From positions 21,188,407 to 21,252,406 of the forward strand of contig OY829539.1 of NCBI GenBank assembly GCA_963691705.1: 64,000 nt of DNA, in the 5' to 3' direction. The notes under the pieces were generated by a model, which was not told the DNA's origin, searched no databases, and worked only from the letters and a program-made list of their open reading frames with translations. The stretch is from Viola odorata (lineage: Eukaryota; Streptophyta; Magnoliopsida; Malpighiales; Violaceae). Below are positions 33,863-46,319 of this stretch, piece by piece. The translations under genes and the position numbers were made by a program. Each line of letters begins with the position of its first letter. Position 1 is the first letter of the stretch.

Positions 33863-35304
33863 TGCTCGCCCTCGAGCATCAATCAAAACTTAAAACCACC
33901 CCAAGACACACACGACACACATCCAACGAGACATAAGAGCAAGGATCCTTAGGATCAAACCAAGCTGCGACACAACAGACCTTGCCTAGATGCACACCTG
34001 CGTTAAACCAAAAGGATAACGACCCTAGAGATTAAACTTTTCCACATCTAGGCCCAAACAGAAGCAATCCTCACCAGGTCGTGTTTACACTCGCTCTCAT
34101 AAGCAGGGCTCATGTGTTTAAATCACTCAAACTAATGCAATGACACAACAGAACACACAATTTGCACATCAATCCGAGTAGCGATCCATATGCATAGGCA
34201 ATCATTCGATCTAAAAGACTTTGCAATAGGGGGAAAGAAAGAACAGTGAAAGAGGTGGCTAAGAAAGAGATGAGAGATGAAATGAAACCCGGAATGTTTC
34301 CTTGGCTGAAAGAAGCAAATTGGCGAGGTAGTGCTCGTCGAGGGCTGGACGGAGGATGAGGGCTAGACAACTGGTACTTCTTCTGGAGAGGGGAGTTTCT
34401 TTCCTTGATAATATGCTGGCAGGTTCTTTGCTCGTTTATGCTCGTGCCTCGATTCTTTATTGCTCTTTTTTTTTTTTTTAAAGATATATCGAGGCCACGA
34501 ACCTTGGACGTTTGGATTTCTCAAGGCTAGGGTGAGACATCATTTCTTCATTCTGATGCTGCTGGCCCTTTTTCCTGCTTTCAGCACTGCGATTATGATG
34601 TATCTTCCCCACACTTCGGCTTTGTTGCGTTGTCTAGCCCTCGATATTGCCCTCTTCGAATTCTACCTCACCTGCCAAGGAAAATATGAATGAATCAGCT
34701 CAAATGGTTAAGAAAATAGGGCGAGAAGGGGGGTGTCGGGGTCTAGAGATGGAGAGAAGAAGATGGCAAAAAACAAAGGAGAAGAGAAGCAAAAAGAAAT
34801 TTTTACAAAGTCTTTTGTCCTTTCGACGCTTTCCTATGACTAATGGTGTCCACACCCAGGGGTATCATGCAAATTTAGTGTTTTGCTAAGCCATGCAACT
34901 ATTCACACATGAACAAAAATACATCGTTGAGGCTCAATCATGCTCACAAGGTTTAATTTTGATTGCAACTATCCAGACCTAGATGTGGACATAAGGGACA
35001 ACAGGCAAATACTGCGTGACTAGGCCTAGACTGATAAAAAGGACCTTTTTTCATGTGCGCAAGCTAGAAGTGTGTGTCCATGCCTTGGGGGTTTTAAAAC
35101 AAAACTGGCAGTGCAAAAAGATAGCTGGAAAAATCCGAGAAAAATCTGAGAAAATCCGCATCATGCAGTCATGCAACAAACATGAAAATAAACATGCGTT
35201 CACACACAAAAATTAAAAAGCAAGCAAGGATAAAGTCCCTCCCCACACTTAGGCTTCGCATTGTCCTCGATGCGAGAAGGGCACACAAACACAGAAGTTC
35301 AAAT
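33863..35304 (-). other. Noncoding 3' region of the Athila element
   Basis: It lies between the 3' ORF and the polypurine tract. Two parts (33900-34230 and 34815-35000) are shared with Ogre-A (26711-27120 and 27960-28230). A T tract lies at 34468-34480. The central part (34240-34800) shows no clear feature. Confidence 0.65.
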
Positions 35305-37225
35305 TTAATGAAAAGTAAAAGACAGAAATTTAAAACCCTCCACGAGGGTGGAACGATTGTTCAGGGCGGGCTTAATGGGGGGAAGATTGTGGCGCGCCAC
35401 TTCAGTAGTCAGACCGCGGAGTTCAGTAAGGATTGCGTGGAGGAGCCTTTCAAGGGCTGGAGCATTGATGGACATAGGAGTGATATCGGGGGCTGGAGTC
35501 GCTGCTGGGCGGGAGCTACTAGCTGGGTCTGGAGGGGGTTGAGTAGAGATTGCGCTTCCGAAGGCAAAGTAAACTTGCCACCGTGCTTTGCTCCAAAAAC
35601 CTGCTCTTTCTGGCTGGTGCAAACTGTACTGAAAGTCAAGACTTTGCGTGAGAGACAAAGGTGCCCCATTCGGTCAAGAGTTCTGAGGTCCAGAACCGTG
35701 TCCGGGACAGGGGTTAAAGAGCTATTCTTAGCAAGGTCGAGACCACGTAAATTAATGGCAAGCAGAGTGATAAGAGAACCAAAGGCGCGGCCTCAACTAT
35801 TGTTTTGAATACCAGTGACAGTGGTGGCAACCCAAAAGCCTAAGTTAACTCTACGTTTTTTATACATGCACCATAAAAAGAACAATTCTTGCAACGACAG
35901 CTGGCCTGAAGAGGTATGCTTACCTGCGAAGGTAAGGGCCAGATATCGGTGCAAGATGCGCAGGCAAGGATCACTGATTTCGTGAGCTTTGGCCGATTTC
36001 GGGCTAAAGGTGGCATTGGGTTTGCCAGTTAGCTCCCGAAACGCCGAATTACCATCAAAGTCATCAGGAAAATTAGTCAAAGCAGATGTATATGCATCAG
36101 AGCTCAAATCAGAAGCAGTAACAAAACCCAAGGCACAGTTAAATTCATCAATAGACATGGGGAGCCATTTTTTCATCAACCTAAAACTAATAGCTTCCGG
36201 GGCAGACAAATCAGGGGCAGTCTTACCTCTAGACTTAAAATGCTCAGAGACAGTCCAAATGAAGTAAAGAACTCTAGGGAGAGGTCGACAAAGTTCGGAT
36301 GCTCGAGGAAGAACAGCACTTCCCACCCAATATTGGCAATAAACTCCTTAACTCTTGACCCTACATGCATCTTTTCAAGAAAACTCATATCTAGGCGTGC
36401 ACAAGAGCGCACGCCTTTCGGGAGCAACACAGCCAGCCTATCTAAAGACGACTTGTCATTAAACTTAACCCAACCAGCAGAAGGCATAGAAGTCACCTGG
36501 GAAGGTTGAGGGGTGGACGCGGAAGACGGTGTCGAGACCTCGACCGAGGGCTTGGCCTTTTTGGCGGTCGAGATCTTGGCTTTCCCCTTGCTGGATGGTG
36601 GTGCTTTGTGCTTCTGGGTAGTCGGAGTGGGTTCATCCTCCGGCGCTGGTGGAACTTTCACCGTGGATTTGGGCTCAGGGGTTTGCTCAGCTGGGCCAGA
36701 CTCGGTCGCCTCTTCGCTGGCACCCTTGACGTCCTCTCCTTCTTCTCTGCCATCGCCACTGACATCCATGGTGTCCTTCCTTTCAACTTCAAGCTCCGGG
36801 GCAACCTCAGAACCAGGGTATTCAGTTTCCCCATCAGATCCAGAGATGAGTACCTCTTTCAGCACCTCTGACACCGTAAGTTCACGTTTGGCCGAGGGAG
36901 AGGCCTTGGCTTTCATGGGGCGAGAGCTTTTGGTGGTGGGGGGCGCACGGAAGCCCTGGATTTGCCAGATCTGGTCATGGGTGAGAGTTGAGGAACGGTA
37001 GTGGTGGCGTCGGGCTCCTTTCTAGGAGAATCGGCGGCGGACTCGGTGGCTGGAGGTTGTGAGGTGGGAGTAGTAGGTGGAGGTAGGGGTGTCAAACGGG
37101 TCGACCCGGACAGACCCGACCCGTTTAAATACGACCCGTTGGGTTGAGGGTCAAAAATGACCCGACCCATTTCTGACCCGCATGGTTACGGGTCGACCCG
37201 ACCCGACCCATCTGACCCATTAAGT

Positions 37226-37265
37226 AAAACGACGTCGTTTTGAAGAATCAAAACGACGTCGTTTT
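37226..37265. repeat. Two identical 16-bp palindromes in the hAT element
   Basis: AAAACGACGTCGTTTT occurs at 37226-37241 and 37250-37265, 8 bp apart. Each is a perfect palindrome around GACGTC, a core recognised by plant bZIP factors. The two copies together can also pair as a long hairpin. Confidence 0.8.
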
Positions 37266-37499
37266 GGCATGCTTTATCTTTATGAAGACAAAATTTCAGA
37301 GGGTCAAACGGGTCGTAAACGGGTCAGCATGACCCGCGCGCGACCCATTGACCAGTTGGCGACCCATTGACCAGCTGATAACCCATGAACAGTATAATAC
37401 GGGTCAACCCGCCCAAATTCAAACGGGTCAGCCCGCCCAAATTCGGGTGGGCCGGCCCGACCCAAATTTTGACCCGGATTTTAAAAAAAATTTAATTTT

Positions 37500-38143
37500 T
37501 TTTTTATATGGGTTTTTGTTTTTAAAAGTAATGGTGCATTTAAAATATCAATTTTCTTTACGAAAAATTTTAAAATAAATATTTTATAAAAACAAGTTGT
37601 TATTGACTTGATTCTTCGGTTAACAAGCTTTATACTATATATTTTATGCATTTAAATTTCTAAACAAATACTACAATGAAATAAACGGATTTAAAAATGA
37701 AATTCTAGCATAAACATTAAACAAATTACATTTGTACTAATTCTTACATTAAAATTGCATGTATTTAAACGAAAATTAGCAATCGGAAGTAAAATTAATT
37801 CTATACATGCAGTTTAGATTCTTAGAAGAAATAATATTTTCAGTGAACTCCATTCGTATACTATACATCACATCACAAATTAAATGCATGCAGTTTAGAT
37901 TCTTAGAAGAAAATGACATGAAACTAATTCCAAAAAAAGGATGAAGAGGTTTTACGTCATCTTCCTTTGCCTTCTCTCAATACCACTCTACATATCGAGC
38001 TACATATATATGCTTTTAGTATGAAAGAAGAAAGGAAATGAAACAGAACAAGCAATTACATTTTAGCTTTAGAACATCATGCAACAAAATGATAAATTCT
38101 AAGATGGGAGATGTCATTTATCAATTTGATTTTAAGTGCGTAC
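37500..38143. other. A/T-rich filler of the hAT element
   Basis: A 30-bp segment (ATGCAGTTTAGATTCTTAGA and following) occurs twice, near 37807 and 37888. No gene is seen. Confidence 0.5.
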
Positions 38144-38964
38144 TCGATAAATGATTCTTCAAGCTTATTTGCCATGATTGATGCATTTGTCAAGTCAATG
38201 ATTGCAGCATTAGCTCTCATTCCAGCACGCTCAGATAGAGTTTCTATGGAATTCAATCCATCAACACTTGATTGCTTTGATGTTACTGAGCCCCGCTTTA
38301 GCTTCTTGCGAAAATCAGCAGATAGGGCTATAGTTGCAGAAAAAACTAAAGTTTGTCTTTTTTTCCTTTGCAAGCTTGAATCCGTCACACAATTTTGTGT
38401 ATTTTGAGATTGCCCTTCAACAGAGCCACTGGTCATAGGCATGTCAATTATTGATTACAACTCACGAAAATGTCCATTCTCAATCATCCGATCAGCTTCA
38501 TCCAGCACAAAAAATGATAATTAATGTGAACCCTCCTTACTACACACAGTCTTGTTGCTTTGGGGTGTTAGCTGAATTATTCAGACATAATCAGAAAAAT
38601 AGGGAAGAAAGAAATTGTGTAGTCAAGAAATCACATGGAGAAAGATAAAAATGATAAAGCCAATTAGGAGATATTAAGTCAATTCTGGTGGAGTACTCAT
38701 AGTATCTCCCCCATACATCCAATGTTATCAAATGCGACCAGTTATATCCCCTAATTCACACAAAATATATTACATGTATCCACTAACCTCAACAAGATGC
38801 TTTTCTCCTCCTGACATCAGTTCCCACAACCTCCCAGGTGTTCCGACAATAATTTCAGGCCTGACTTTCATAAGTCTTTCCTGCTTCTCAGTTGACATTC
38901 CACCAACAATTGGAACCACCCTAATGTCCATTCCCTTAGCTGCTTCCTTAAGATGGTCAGTAAC
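38144..38964 (-). pseudogene. RH13: Captured exons of a DEAD-box RNA helicase (RH13-like)
   Basis: Two exons remain. Exon a (38964-38788) follows a CAG acceptor, contains [20 protein letters not shown] and the motif [19 protein letters not shown], and ends at a GT donor. Exon b (about 38503-38144) contains the DEAD box (VLDEADRMIENGHFREL), the SAT motif ([13 protein letters not shown]) and [14 protein letters not shown], then a GTACGC donor. A TAA at about 38478 breaks exon b, and its 5' splice boundary has eroded. The wording around GRLWELM...EKHLVE is that of plant RH13-type nucleolar helicases involved in ribosome biogenesis. N- and C-terminal parts are absent. Retained introns point to DNA-level capture. 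Confidence 0.85.
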
Positions 38965-39323
38965 CTGCAAAATTAAAACAGAAGACTGACATTTAGACTT
39001 TGTTTCTCTAAAATGTTTCCTCAAAAGAAGCCCTTTTCCACACATCAATCCCTTTTCTACTGTAGAAAAATTCTTTTTAGCTTCTGTTTATGTGCATCAT
39101 ACTATCATAATGAGCTAAAATCTTCTTATTGCAACAAACCAATCTTAGAAAGAAGTCAATGAAAATCAAAACAAACAAGGCCAAATCCAAAATATATGAT
39201 GAGAGATTAGGCTTGTAAGTACCATGCAATCCCACAATCACCACAAAAAACGAAGAAGTAAATCCACCTGTATGGCCTCAAATGTCGTCAACAAAATTTC
39301 TCAATCACATTTGAAAAACATAC

Positions 39324-39831
39324 CTTTATTTTAGTGGTCACAATAACTTTAGCCAATGCCATCAAAATCACGCCGGCATCGTCAACTAATATCCAAGAAA
39401 GAAAAGATGACAATGATTATCACAAACTCTATTCATCAAGAGCAAATCATTGCACTACTCTATATATGTCACCATTCATCAGTACATCAAAATTTCCATA
39501 TTACCCGTGATAGTAGAAACAAAGGAGGGATGGTAGATCATGAAACCCAAACACTTTAATGCCTGTGCTGCGCTGAAACAATAGTGAACATTATTGTTAG
39601 TGTAAAATAACGAAAGTTGCGGATACTAAAAAGAAAAATACAAAATTTAGAAGACAGTAAGAAGATGATTTACATTTCCTCATCATCATCTGAGATATCG
39701 ACTGCGATAGTGGAGATTAGACTGATAGAGGCATCAGCTAGGGCTTGGAGCGAGGAAATGTGGTTGTTAGATTTAGAGTTTGAATAAATGAGGGATTTGA
39801 TTTCGTCGATTTGAGAAGAGATAATCGCCAT
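39324..39831 (-). pseudogene. Captured 5' exons of a RIF1-like (Rif1 N-terminal domain) gene
   Basis: Three exons with intact splice borders: 39831-39674 (ATG, MAIISSQIDEIKSLIYSN, ending in an Asp/Glu run), 39572-39505 (AAQALKCLGFMIYHPS) and 39385-39324 (VILMALAKVIVTTKIK). Joined by phase they stay open. The CLGFMIYHPS block and its surroundings resemble the N-terminus of plant Rif1-type HEAT-repeat proteins, which act at telomeres and in replication timing; this identification is from memory and is moderate. The fragment keeps its own 5' leader and a promoter-like region (39880-39905) and lies just upstream of the helicase exons on the same strand. Confidence 0.6.
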
Positions 39832-39879
39832 TTTCGCAGCGGATGCAGAGAGAGAGGAGATGAGAGACGAAAACCCTTT

Positions 39880-39905
39880 TCCTTCGTTTATAAACCCTAA
39901 ATTTT
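39880..39905 (-). promoter_or_regulatory. Telo-box plus TATA-like promoter of the captured gene
   Basis: The minus strand reads TTTAGGGTTTATAAACG about 55-70 bp upstream of the ATG at 39831. It combines a telo-box (AAACCCTAA on the other strand) with a TATA sequence, a combination seen in plant housekeeping promoters. Confidence 0.55.
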
Positions 39906-40197
39906 AAACGGGTCAGACGGGTCGACCTACGACCCGTAGGGTCGACCCATTTCTGACCCATTATTAAACGGGTCGAAAAATAATGACCCAACGGGTCGAA
40001 TTGCAGGTTGGGTACGGGTCGACCCATCGGGTCTGACCCATTTTGACACCCCTAGGTGGAGGTAGAGTGAGAGAGGGTGGAGGAGATGGGTTTTCACTAT
40101 GTGTAGTGGAGGAAGAAGAAACCACGGGGCTATGAGGTGGAGCTTTGGGGCTGGAGCCTGAGGTGTTTCTGTGGGCCATCTTCTTCACTCTTACCAT

Positions 40198-40742
40198 GGT
40201 GAAAGGTTGGTGGTGAGGTGAAAAAAGAGAGAAGAAAGAGGTGGTAGAGATGGTGAGTTGTTTGGTTGAAAGGGATATGTGAGAGAGATGAGGCTGACAA
40301 GGCGTAAAAAGGGGAGGGATGGGAAGAGATAGAGATGGATGGAGGGAATCACACTGTCAGACGCGATCCGCGTCTGACACAGCGTGGACGTGGCGCGCTG
40401 GGGTTCGGCGTAGCGTGCCCCTTGTCAGCGTCCTTCTGCAAAAAGGTAAGTGAATTCAAATTTCAAATGCGCAAGAAGACAAAAAAGAGGGAAACAAAGG
40501 GATAAATATGGGAAAGGAACAAGGAAAGTAATTACATGCGTGGTAAAAAGAGAAACAAATCAAATCCTCATTAATTAAAAGAGAGTGCATGCGTGGACAT
40601 AAAATAAACAATCAGGAAAGGAATTAAATGCATGTTTAGGGCAAGAAAATAAAGAGAAGGGAAAGAGAGGGGAACGACATGTGGAATGCCCGTTCAGTTG
40701 GCCTTGGCATTGACGTCCAGGCCTGGACGTTCTCAACGGAGT
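40198..40742 (-). other. Spacer between pol and the Athila 3' ORF
   Basis: No gene is seen. A purine-rich stretch (40620-40680 on the +) and a CGTCCAGGCCTGGACG palindrome (40711-40726) are present. Confidence 0.5.
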
Positions 40743-43700
40743 CTAGGTCGGGATGGGAGGATCCTCCAACCCCATCTTGTCGATGGTGAAGGGACGAAAT
40801 CCTTCGTAGTAGGGCTTGAGCCTGTGGCCATTGACCTTGAATAACACTCTTGTATCCATGCTCTGGATCTCGACAGCACCATGATCAAAAACAGTGGTGA
40901 CCAGATAGGGACCAGTCCATTTGGATTTCAGCTTGCCCGCGAAGAGTCTCAACCGGGAGTTGTAGAGTAGAACTTTCTGGCCAATTTCGAAGAACTTTGG
41001 TGTCAGCATCTTGTCATGGTAGTCCTTGGTCTTACCCTTGTAAATCAGGGCATTCTCATAGGCATCGCTTATGAGCTCCTCGAGCTCTTGAATTTGTAAG
41101 CGGCGTTGCTGCCCGGCCTGGTCTAGATCCATGTTAACCTTGCGAATTGCCCAAAAAGCTTTGTGTTCAATCTCAACGGGCAAGTGGCATGGCTTGCCAT
41201 AGACAAGGCAATAGGGGGTCATCCCAATCGGGGTCTTGTAGGCTGTACGGTATGCCCAAAGAGCATCGTCTAGCTTCAGACTCCAATCCTTTCGGGACTG
41301 GTTGACCATCTTTTCCTAGATCGCTTTAATCTCCCAGTTAGACACCTCTGTCTGACCATTTGTCTGGGGGTGGTAAGCTGTAGAAACCCAATGGGTGACT
41401 CCATACCTGGTCAATAGAGATGCTACAACACGGTTACAGAAATGAGTGTCGCGGTCGCTAATGAGTGCTCTAGGGACTCCGAACCGGCTAAAGATGTTGG
41501 TGCGCAAGAACTCGACCACCACTTTGGAATCATCAGTCCTAGTGGCTTTGGCCTCAATCCATTTTAAGACATAGTCCACAGCAAGGAGGATATACGTGTT
41601 ACCATGGGAGTTCGAGAACGGGCCCATGAAGTCGATGCCCCATAGATCAAAGATTTCGCAGGAGATAATGCTCGTCTAGGGCATCTGGTTCCATGCACCT
41701 ATATTACCCGTGACCTGGCATCTAGGGCAGGACGTACAATACATGTAGCTATCCTTAAAGATTGAGGGTCAATAGAATCCAGCCTCCAACACCTTGAGGG
41801 CCGTCTTCTTTGATGCAAAATGGCCTCCTTCTGTTGAGGAATGACAGAATCTTAGGATCGAGGGCACTTCATCAAGTGTAACACACCGCCTAACGATCTG
41901 GTCTGAACAATGTTTCCAGAGATATGGGTTATCCCATATGTAATACTTGGACTGCTTCTGAATGTGAGTTCGCTCTGAAGCTGAAGCATCTACTGGGAAA
42001 GATCCCGTGGCACAAAAGTTAGCTATATCTGAGAACCATGGGTACTGAACAGCCTGGGCTAGACAAAGGTACTCATCCGGGAAGGTATCTCGGATGGGTT
42101 CCTTGGAGTTGTCGTCTTGGGCTGGAAGCCTGCTGAGATGGTCGGCCACAAGGTTCTCGCATCCTTTCTTGTCCTTGATTAAAACATCAAATTCTTGGAG
42201 CAAGAGGATCCATCTTATGAGACGTGGCTTGGCATCAGCCTTGGTCAACAAGCACCGAAGAGCAGAATGATCAGAATACACTATAACATGAGTCCCAAGG
42301 AGATACTGGCGGAACTTATCCAGGGCATAGACAACTGCCAGGAGCTCTTTTTCGGTAGTGGTGTAATTCTGTTGGGCTGGATCCAGAAGTTTAGAAGCGT
42401 AATAGATAACATAGGTTTCTTTGTCTTTCTTCTGACCCAAAACGGCGCCCAGGGCCTGGTTGCTTGCATCACACATAATTTCAAATGGAAGGGTCCAGTC
42501 GGGGGCTCGAATGATAGGAGCAGAAATGAGTTTGATTTTCAGCAGATCAAACGCAACCTTGCATTCTTCATCGAATAGAAACTCCACGTCTTTTTACAGT
42601 AGTAGGCACATGGGTCTGGAGATTTTCGAGAAGTCCTTAATGAAGCGTCGATAGAACCCGGCATGTCCGAGGAAGGAGCGAATATCCCGCACATTGGATG
42701 GGTATGGAAGGGATTCAATCACCTCAACTTTGGCCTTATCTACTTCGATTCCCTTGCTGGATACAATGTGACCAAGGACGAGACCTCGATCGACCATGAA
42801 GTGGCATTTTTCGAAGTTCAAGACTAGACTAGTCTCAACACATCGGCGCAAGACTTTCCTCAAATTGGAGATGCATTCGTGGAAAGAATTCCCATAGACC
42901 GTAAAGTCGTCCATAAAGACCTCGATACCGTCCTCGATGAATTCTGAGAAGATACTCATCATACAGCGCTGGAAAGTAGCGGGGGCGTTACAAAGACCAA
43001 AGGGCATTCGGCGATACGCAAAGGTTCCAAAAGGGCAAGTAAAGGTGGTCTTTTCCTGGTCCTCTAGGGCAACTGGAATCTGATGGAATCCGCAATAGCC
43101 GTCTAGACAGCAGTAGTGTGTCTTGCCCGCGAGACGTTCCAACATCTGGTCGATGAATGGAAGCTGGAAATGATCCTTTCTTATGGCAGCGTTGAGACGC
43201 CGATAGTCAATACACACTCTCCAGCTATTTTGGATTCGAATTGGGATGGATTCACCATCTTGGCCTGGAGTGATGGTAATGCCAGATTTCTTTGGCACGA
43301 CCTGGATAGGGCTGACCCAGGGGCTATCAGATATGGGGCAGATGACACCAGCATCTAATAATTTCAGCACTTCTTTCTTCACTACCTCTATCATGGGAGG
43401 GTTCAACCGACGCTGAGGCTAACGAACTGTTTTGTTGGTATCATCAAGATACATTCGGTGGGTACACATGGCTAGAGACAGGCCCTTGATATCGGTAATA
43501 ATCCAGCTGATAGCTTGCTTGTATTCTTTCAATAGATCGATCAATTCTGTTTCTTCCTTCTCACTTAATTTGTTCGAGACAATCACTGGAAGGGTCTTGT
43601 TGTCACCAAGATAGGCATACTTCAGGTGTGAAGGTAGTTCTTTCAAGTCCAGGGCGGGAGCTTGAATGATAGAAGAAGGAAGCTTGACCTGCTCAGCACT

Positions 43701-46265
43701 ATAGGGAGCGAGGGTTGGAGATGTCGAATGATCAATAGGTAGAGCATCAAGGGATGCGACCACAGAATGAAGTTCTAGAGTGGTAACTTGCGCGATGGCA
43801 ATCCCTTCGAGTGCTTCTGAAGTAATACTTTTCTCGAGGGCAAGTCGGAGGGGGTTGTCTAGGGCTGGATCGGAAACATCCTCAACACAGGAGTCAATAA
43901 CATCGACGAAGTTAACGCTGGCAAAATCTGTAGGATGTCACATAGCTTCAATCATATCAAACTTAATGATCTCGCCATCAAATTCGAGAGTAATCAATGC
44001 ATCATGAACATCAATCTTGGCATGCGTTGTGGCGAGAAACGGGCGTCCAAGGAGAATATCCGAAGGCTTGGTTGATTCTCCTTCAGCCATGGTAATAACA
44101 TAAAAATCAGCAGGGTATAGAAAATCTCCTACTTGCACGAGGACATCTTCTAGAATACCTTCAGGGTAGACAATGGATCGGTCGGCCAACTGGATAACAA
44201 GGCGGGTTGCCTTCAATGGACCCAGGCCTAGACTGTTATAAACTGTCAAAGGCATAACATTTATGCCGGCGCCTAGATCGCACATAGCTTTTCCAAGTTC
44301 AGTCGATCCAATCTTACACGGGATAACAAACATACCCTGATCTTTACATTTTGGAGGCAATTTCTGTTGGATATGGGCAGTAGCATTTGCTCCCACAGTT
44401 ATCTTGTTGACCCCAGCCAAATGACATTTGTTGGTGCAAAGAGTTTTGAGGAACTTGGCATAATGGGGCACATTTTTGATTGCTTGAATCAAAGGGATAT
44501 TGACAAGAACCTTACTGAACATATCAAATATTTCTCGGTCATCCTTCTCCTTTTTTGATTTGACCAACCGTTGGGGAAATGGAGGCTCAAGGATCTTATG
44601 GATATATTCTTGAGTGAATTCTAGGGGCTTCTTGTCATTCCTCAGAGAACCTCTAGGAGATCGTATTCTGTCACTCATGACATCTAGAATCGTCTCATTT
44701 TTTCTTGGCTTAATCCCGGGCTCGACTGTTTGTTCGATGTCGAGATCTGGACTCACTCTAGATGGCAATTCATGCCCACTGCGGAGAGTGACAGCGCAAG
44801 CCTCGTGCTTGGGGTTTGCTTTGGTTTGTCTAGGGAGCCTGCCTCTGTTCTTTAATTCTTTCATTTCGGCCGCCATGGTACCCATCTGCTTTTGCATTTC
44901 CGTGATGATGTCTTTGTATTTAGTGCAATCTTCGGGTGGTGGAGGTGAAGGAAAAGGTTGATTTGTTTGTGGTGAGGGTTGGTATTGCTGGTTAGGGTAT
45001 GGCGGTCGAGGTTTAAAGTACTGCATGTTGGGAGGAGGGGGGTGGTTTCCATAAGGATGTTGCTGTTGATTAGAGTTTGGCTGTTGAGGGCTGGGTACCC
45101 ACCCTGGGCTTGGTTGTTTCCAGCCCTGGTTGTAGTTCTGGCCAGGGGGTGAATTGTAATACCCAGCGGCATTCACTTGGATCTCGTCCGGGATATAAGG
45201 ACAAGCATCCGTGGGGTGATCCGTGTAATTGCAAATTTGGCATGCCTTGACCTGGATCGGCTGTTGAGATGTCATGGTATGTAGCATGCCCTAGATAGAA
45301 GTCAGTTGCCCTTGCATAGCGGCTACCTGAGCACTCTGGTCGCTACTTGCCCCTCCCAATAGAATGGCATTTTTGGCCATGAGCTCAATTATGGCCTTGG
45401 CGGCAGCTGGAGTGAGAGCACTAAGGGATCCATTAGCAGCTGCATGCAACAAGGCTTTATCATAGGGTCTGAATCCTTCGACAAAGTACTGAATAAGACC
45501 GTGCTCGGTCAGGTTATGAGAGGGACACAAGGCTTGCATACGCTTGAAGCGTTCATAGTACTGGTCAAGGGTCTCGACTTCTTTCTGAAGAATAGATACA
45601 AGTTGCTTGACTGTCACCATCGCCCTGGATGTAGGGTAGTACTTATCCGTGAAGGCCTTTGTCATCTCAGCCCATGAGTGAATCGAACGTGGAGGGAGAT
45701 CATAAAACCAGTCGAGGGCTAAATCTTTGAGTGACCACATAAAAGCTCAGAGCTTGGCCTGCTCGATACTGACGTTCATAGGTTTCATTGCCTCACAAAT
45801 AGAATAGAGCTGCTGAAGATGGCGATGAGGATTTTCCTTGGTAGCACCTCGGAAAATAGGGAGATGGTGCATGACAGCGGACTTGAGTGTCCAGTCGTGA
45901 GGTACTTCAGGCCAATCGATGCAGCTACTGGGCACTTCTGGGGCGGCATTAAGATCATCGATGGTCTGAGCAACAGGAGGAACTACGTCCTCATTTCCTC
46001 CAGGAGGAGGTGGTGGTGGATCTTCCATTTCAGATGTCGAGAGCTGGATAGACTCAACACTGTCGAGGGTTCGATGTAAAGATGCGATTTCTTCCTGAAA
46101 CAGGCTTTGAAGAGTATCAAGATCTGAAAGGTCTCTGTCGAGAAGAGGGACAGGAGCTCTACTTTGGAGAGAAGATAATCCTCTGGCTTGCCTTCGGAGT
46201 TCTCTTTCTGTCCTAGTGAGCTCTGGATCGTAAGGCAGTAGAGCTAAAGCAGACCTCCTGGTCAT
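40743..46265 (-). pseudogene. Athila gag-pol polyprotein, one frame, interrupted by stop codons
   Basis: A single frame of 1841 codons from ATG 46265 to the stop at 40743. In order: gag (46265-about 45260; LKDLALDWFYDLPPRSIHSW), a CCHC knuckle (CQICNYTDHPTDAC, about 45200), aspartic protease (CDLGAGINVMP, about 44270), reverse transcriptase (43406-42600, with FMDDF near 42910), RNase H (42500-42150, [13 protein letters not shown]), integrase HHCC zinc finger (about 41840-41710) and core ([24 protein letters not shown]), then the C-terminal domain (TGPYLV). There is no chromodomain. Internal stops lie at 45747, 45291, 43938, 43419, 42594, 41769, 41676 and 41316. No frameshift occurs. Confidence 0.92.
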
Positions 46266-46296
46266 ACAAGGAGAAACAAAATATTAGAACCGTCAA

Positions 46297-46314
46297 TCCC
46301 CGACAACGGCGCCA
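46297..46314 (-). other. Primer-binding site of the Athila element (Asp-tRNA type)
   Basis: The minus strand reads TGGCGCCGTTGTCGGGGA a few bases after the LTR end. This matches the Asp-tRNA primer site used by Athila-like elements (TGGCGCCGTTGCCGGGGA) with one difference. Confidence 0.8.
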
Positions 46315-46319
46315 AAATT

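Larger units (their letters stand above)
37084..40054. mobile_element. hAT-type DNA transposon with captured gene fragments (2971 bp)
   Basis: The ends are TAGGGGTGTCAAACGGGTCG and its inverted partner ending TTTTGACACCCCTA. An 8-bp target duplication, GGTGGAGG, flanks it (37076-37083 and 40055-40062). Both properties are typical of hAT elements. Subterminal regions (37084-37480 and 39900-40054) are packed with GACCCG/CGGGTC words, expected for transposase binding. No transposase is encoded, so it is non-autonomous. The interior carries intron-containing exons of two host genes on the minus strand. Confidence 0.9.
35305..40197 (-). pseudogene. Athila 3' ORF (env-like position), split by a hAT element
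   Basis: The start is the ATG at 40197 (MVRVKKMAHRNTSGSSPKAP). A Pro/Ser/Thr-rich N-terminus continues after the hAT insertion at 37083-36913. It then shows acidic and Lys/Ser/Pro-rich linkers (36900-36480) and a globular part resembling the ATHILA ORF-1 family (PF03078), with IGWEVLFFLEHPNFVDLSLEF, MSIDEFNCALGF and ISDPCLRILHRYLALTF. A further piece lies at 35305-35669. Breaks are the hAT insertion, a frameshift near 36915, another near 36240 and a stop near 35793. The position between pol and the 3' LTR is that of the env-like gene in Athila elements, but no signal peptide or membrane span is evident. Confidence 0.7.

Noticed and set aside
35182..36871. + strand frames of up to 208 residues
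   Set aside because: They are shadows of the minus-strand Athila 3' ORF.
37084..40054. Possibility of a Mutator-like element (9-11 bp duplication)
   Set aside because: The flanking identity can be stretched to 12 bp, but ends TAGGGGTGTCAAA with an 8-bp GGTGGAGG duplication fit hAT better, and inverted repeats are short.
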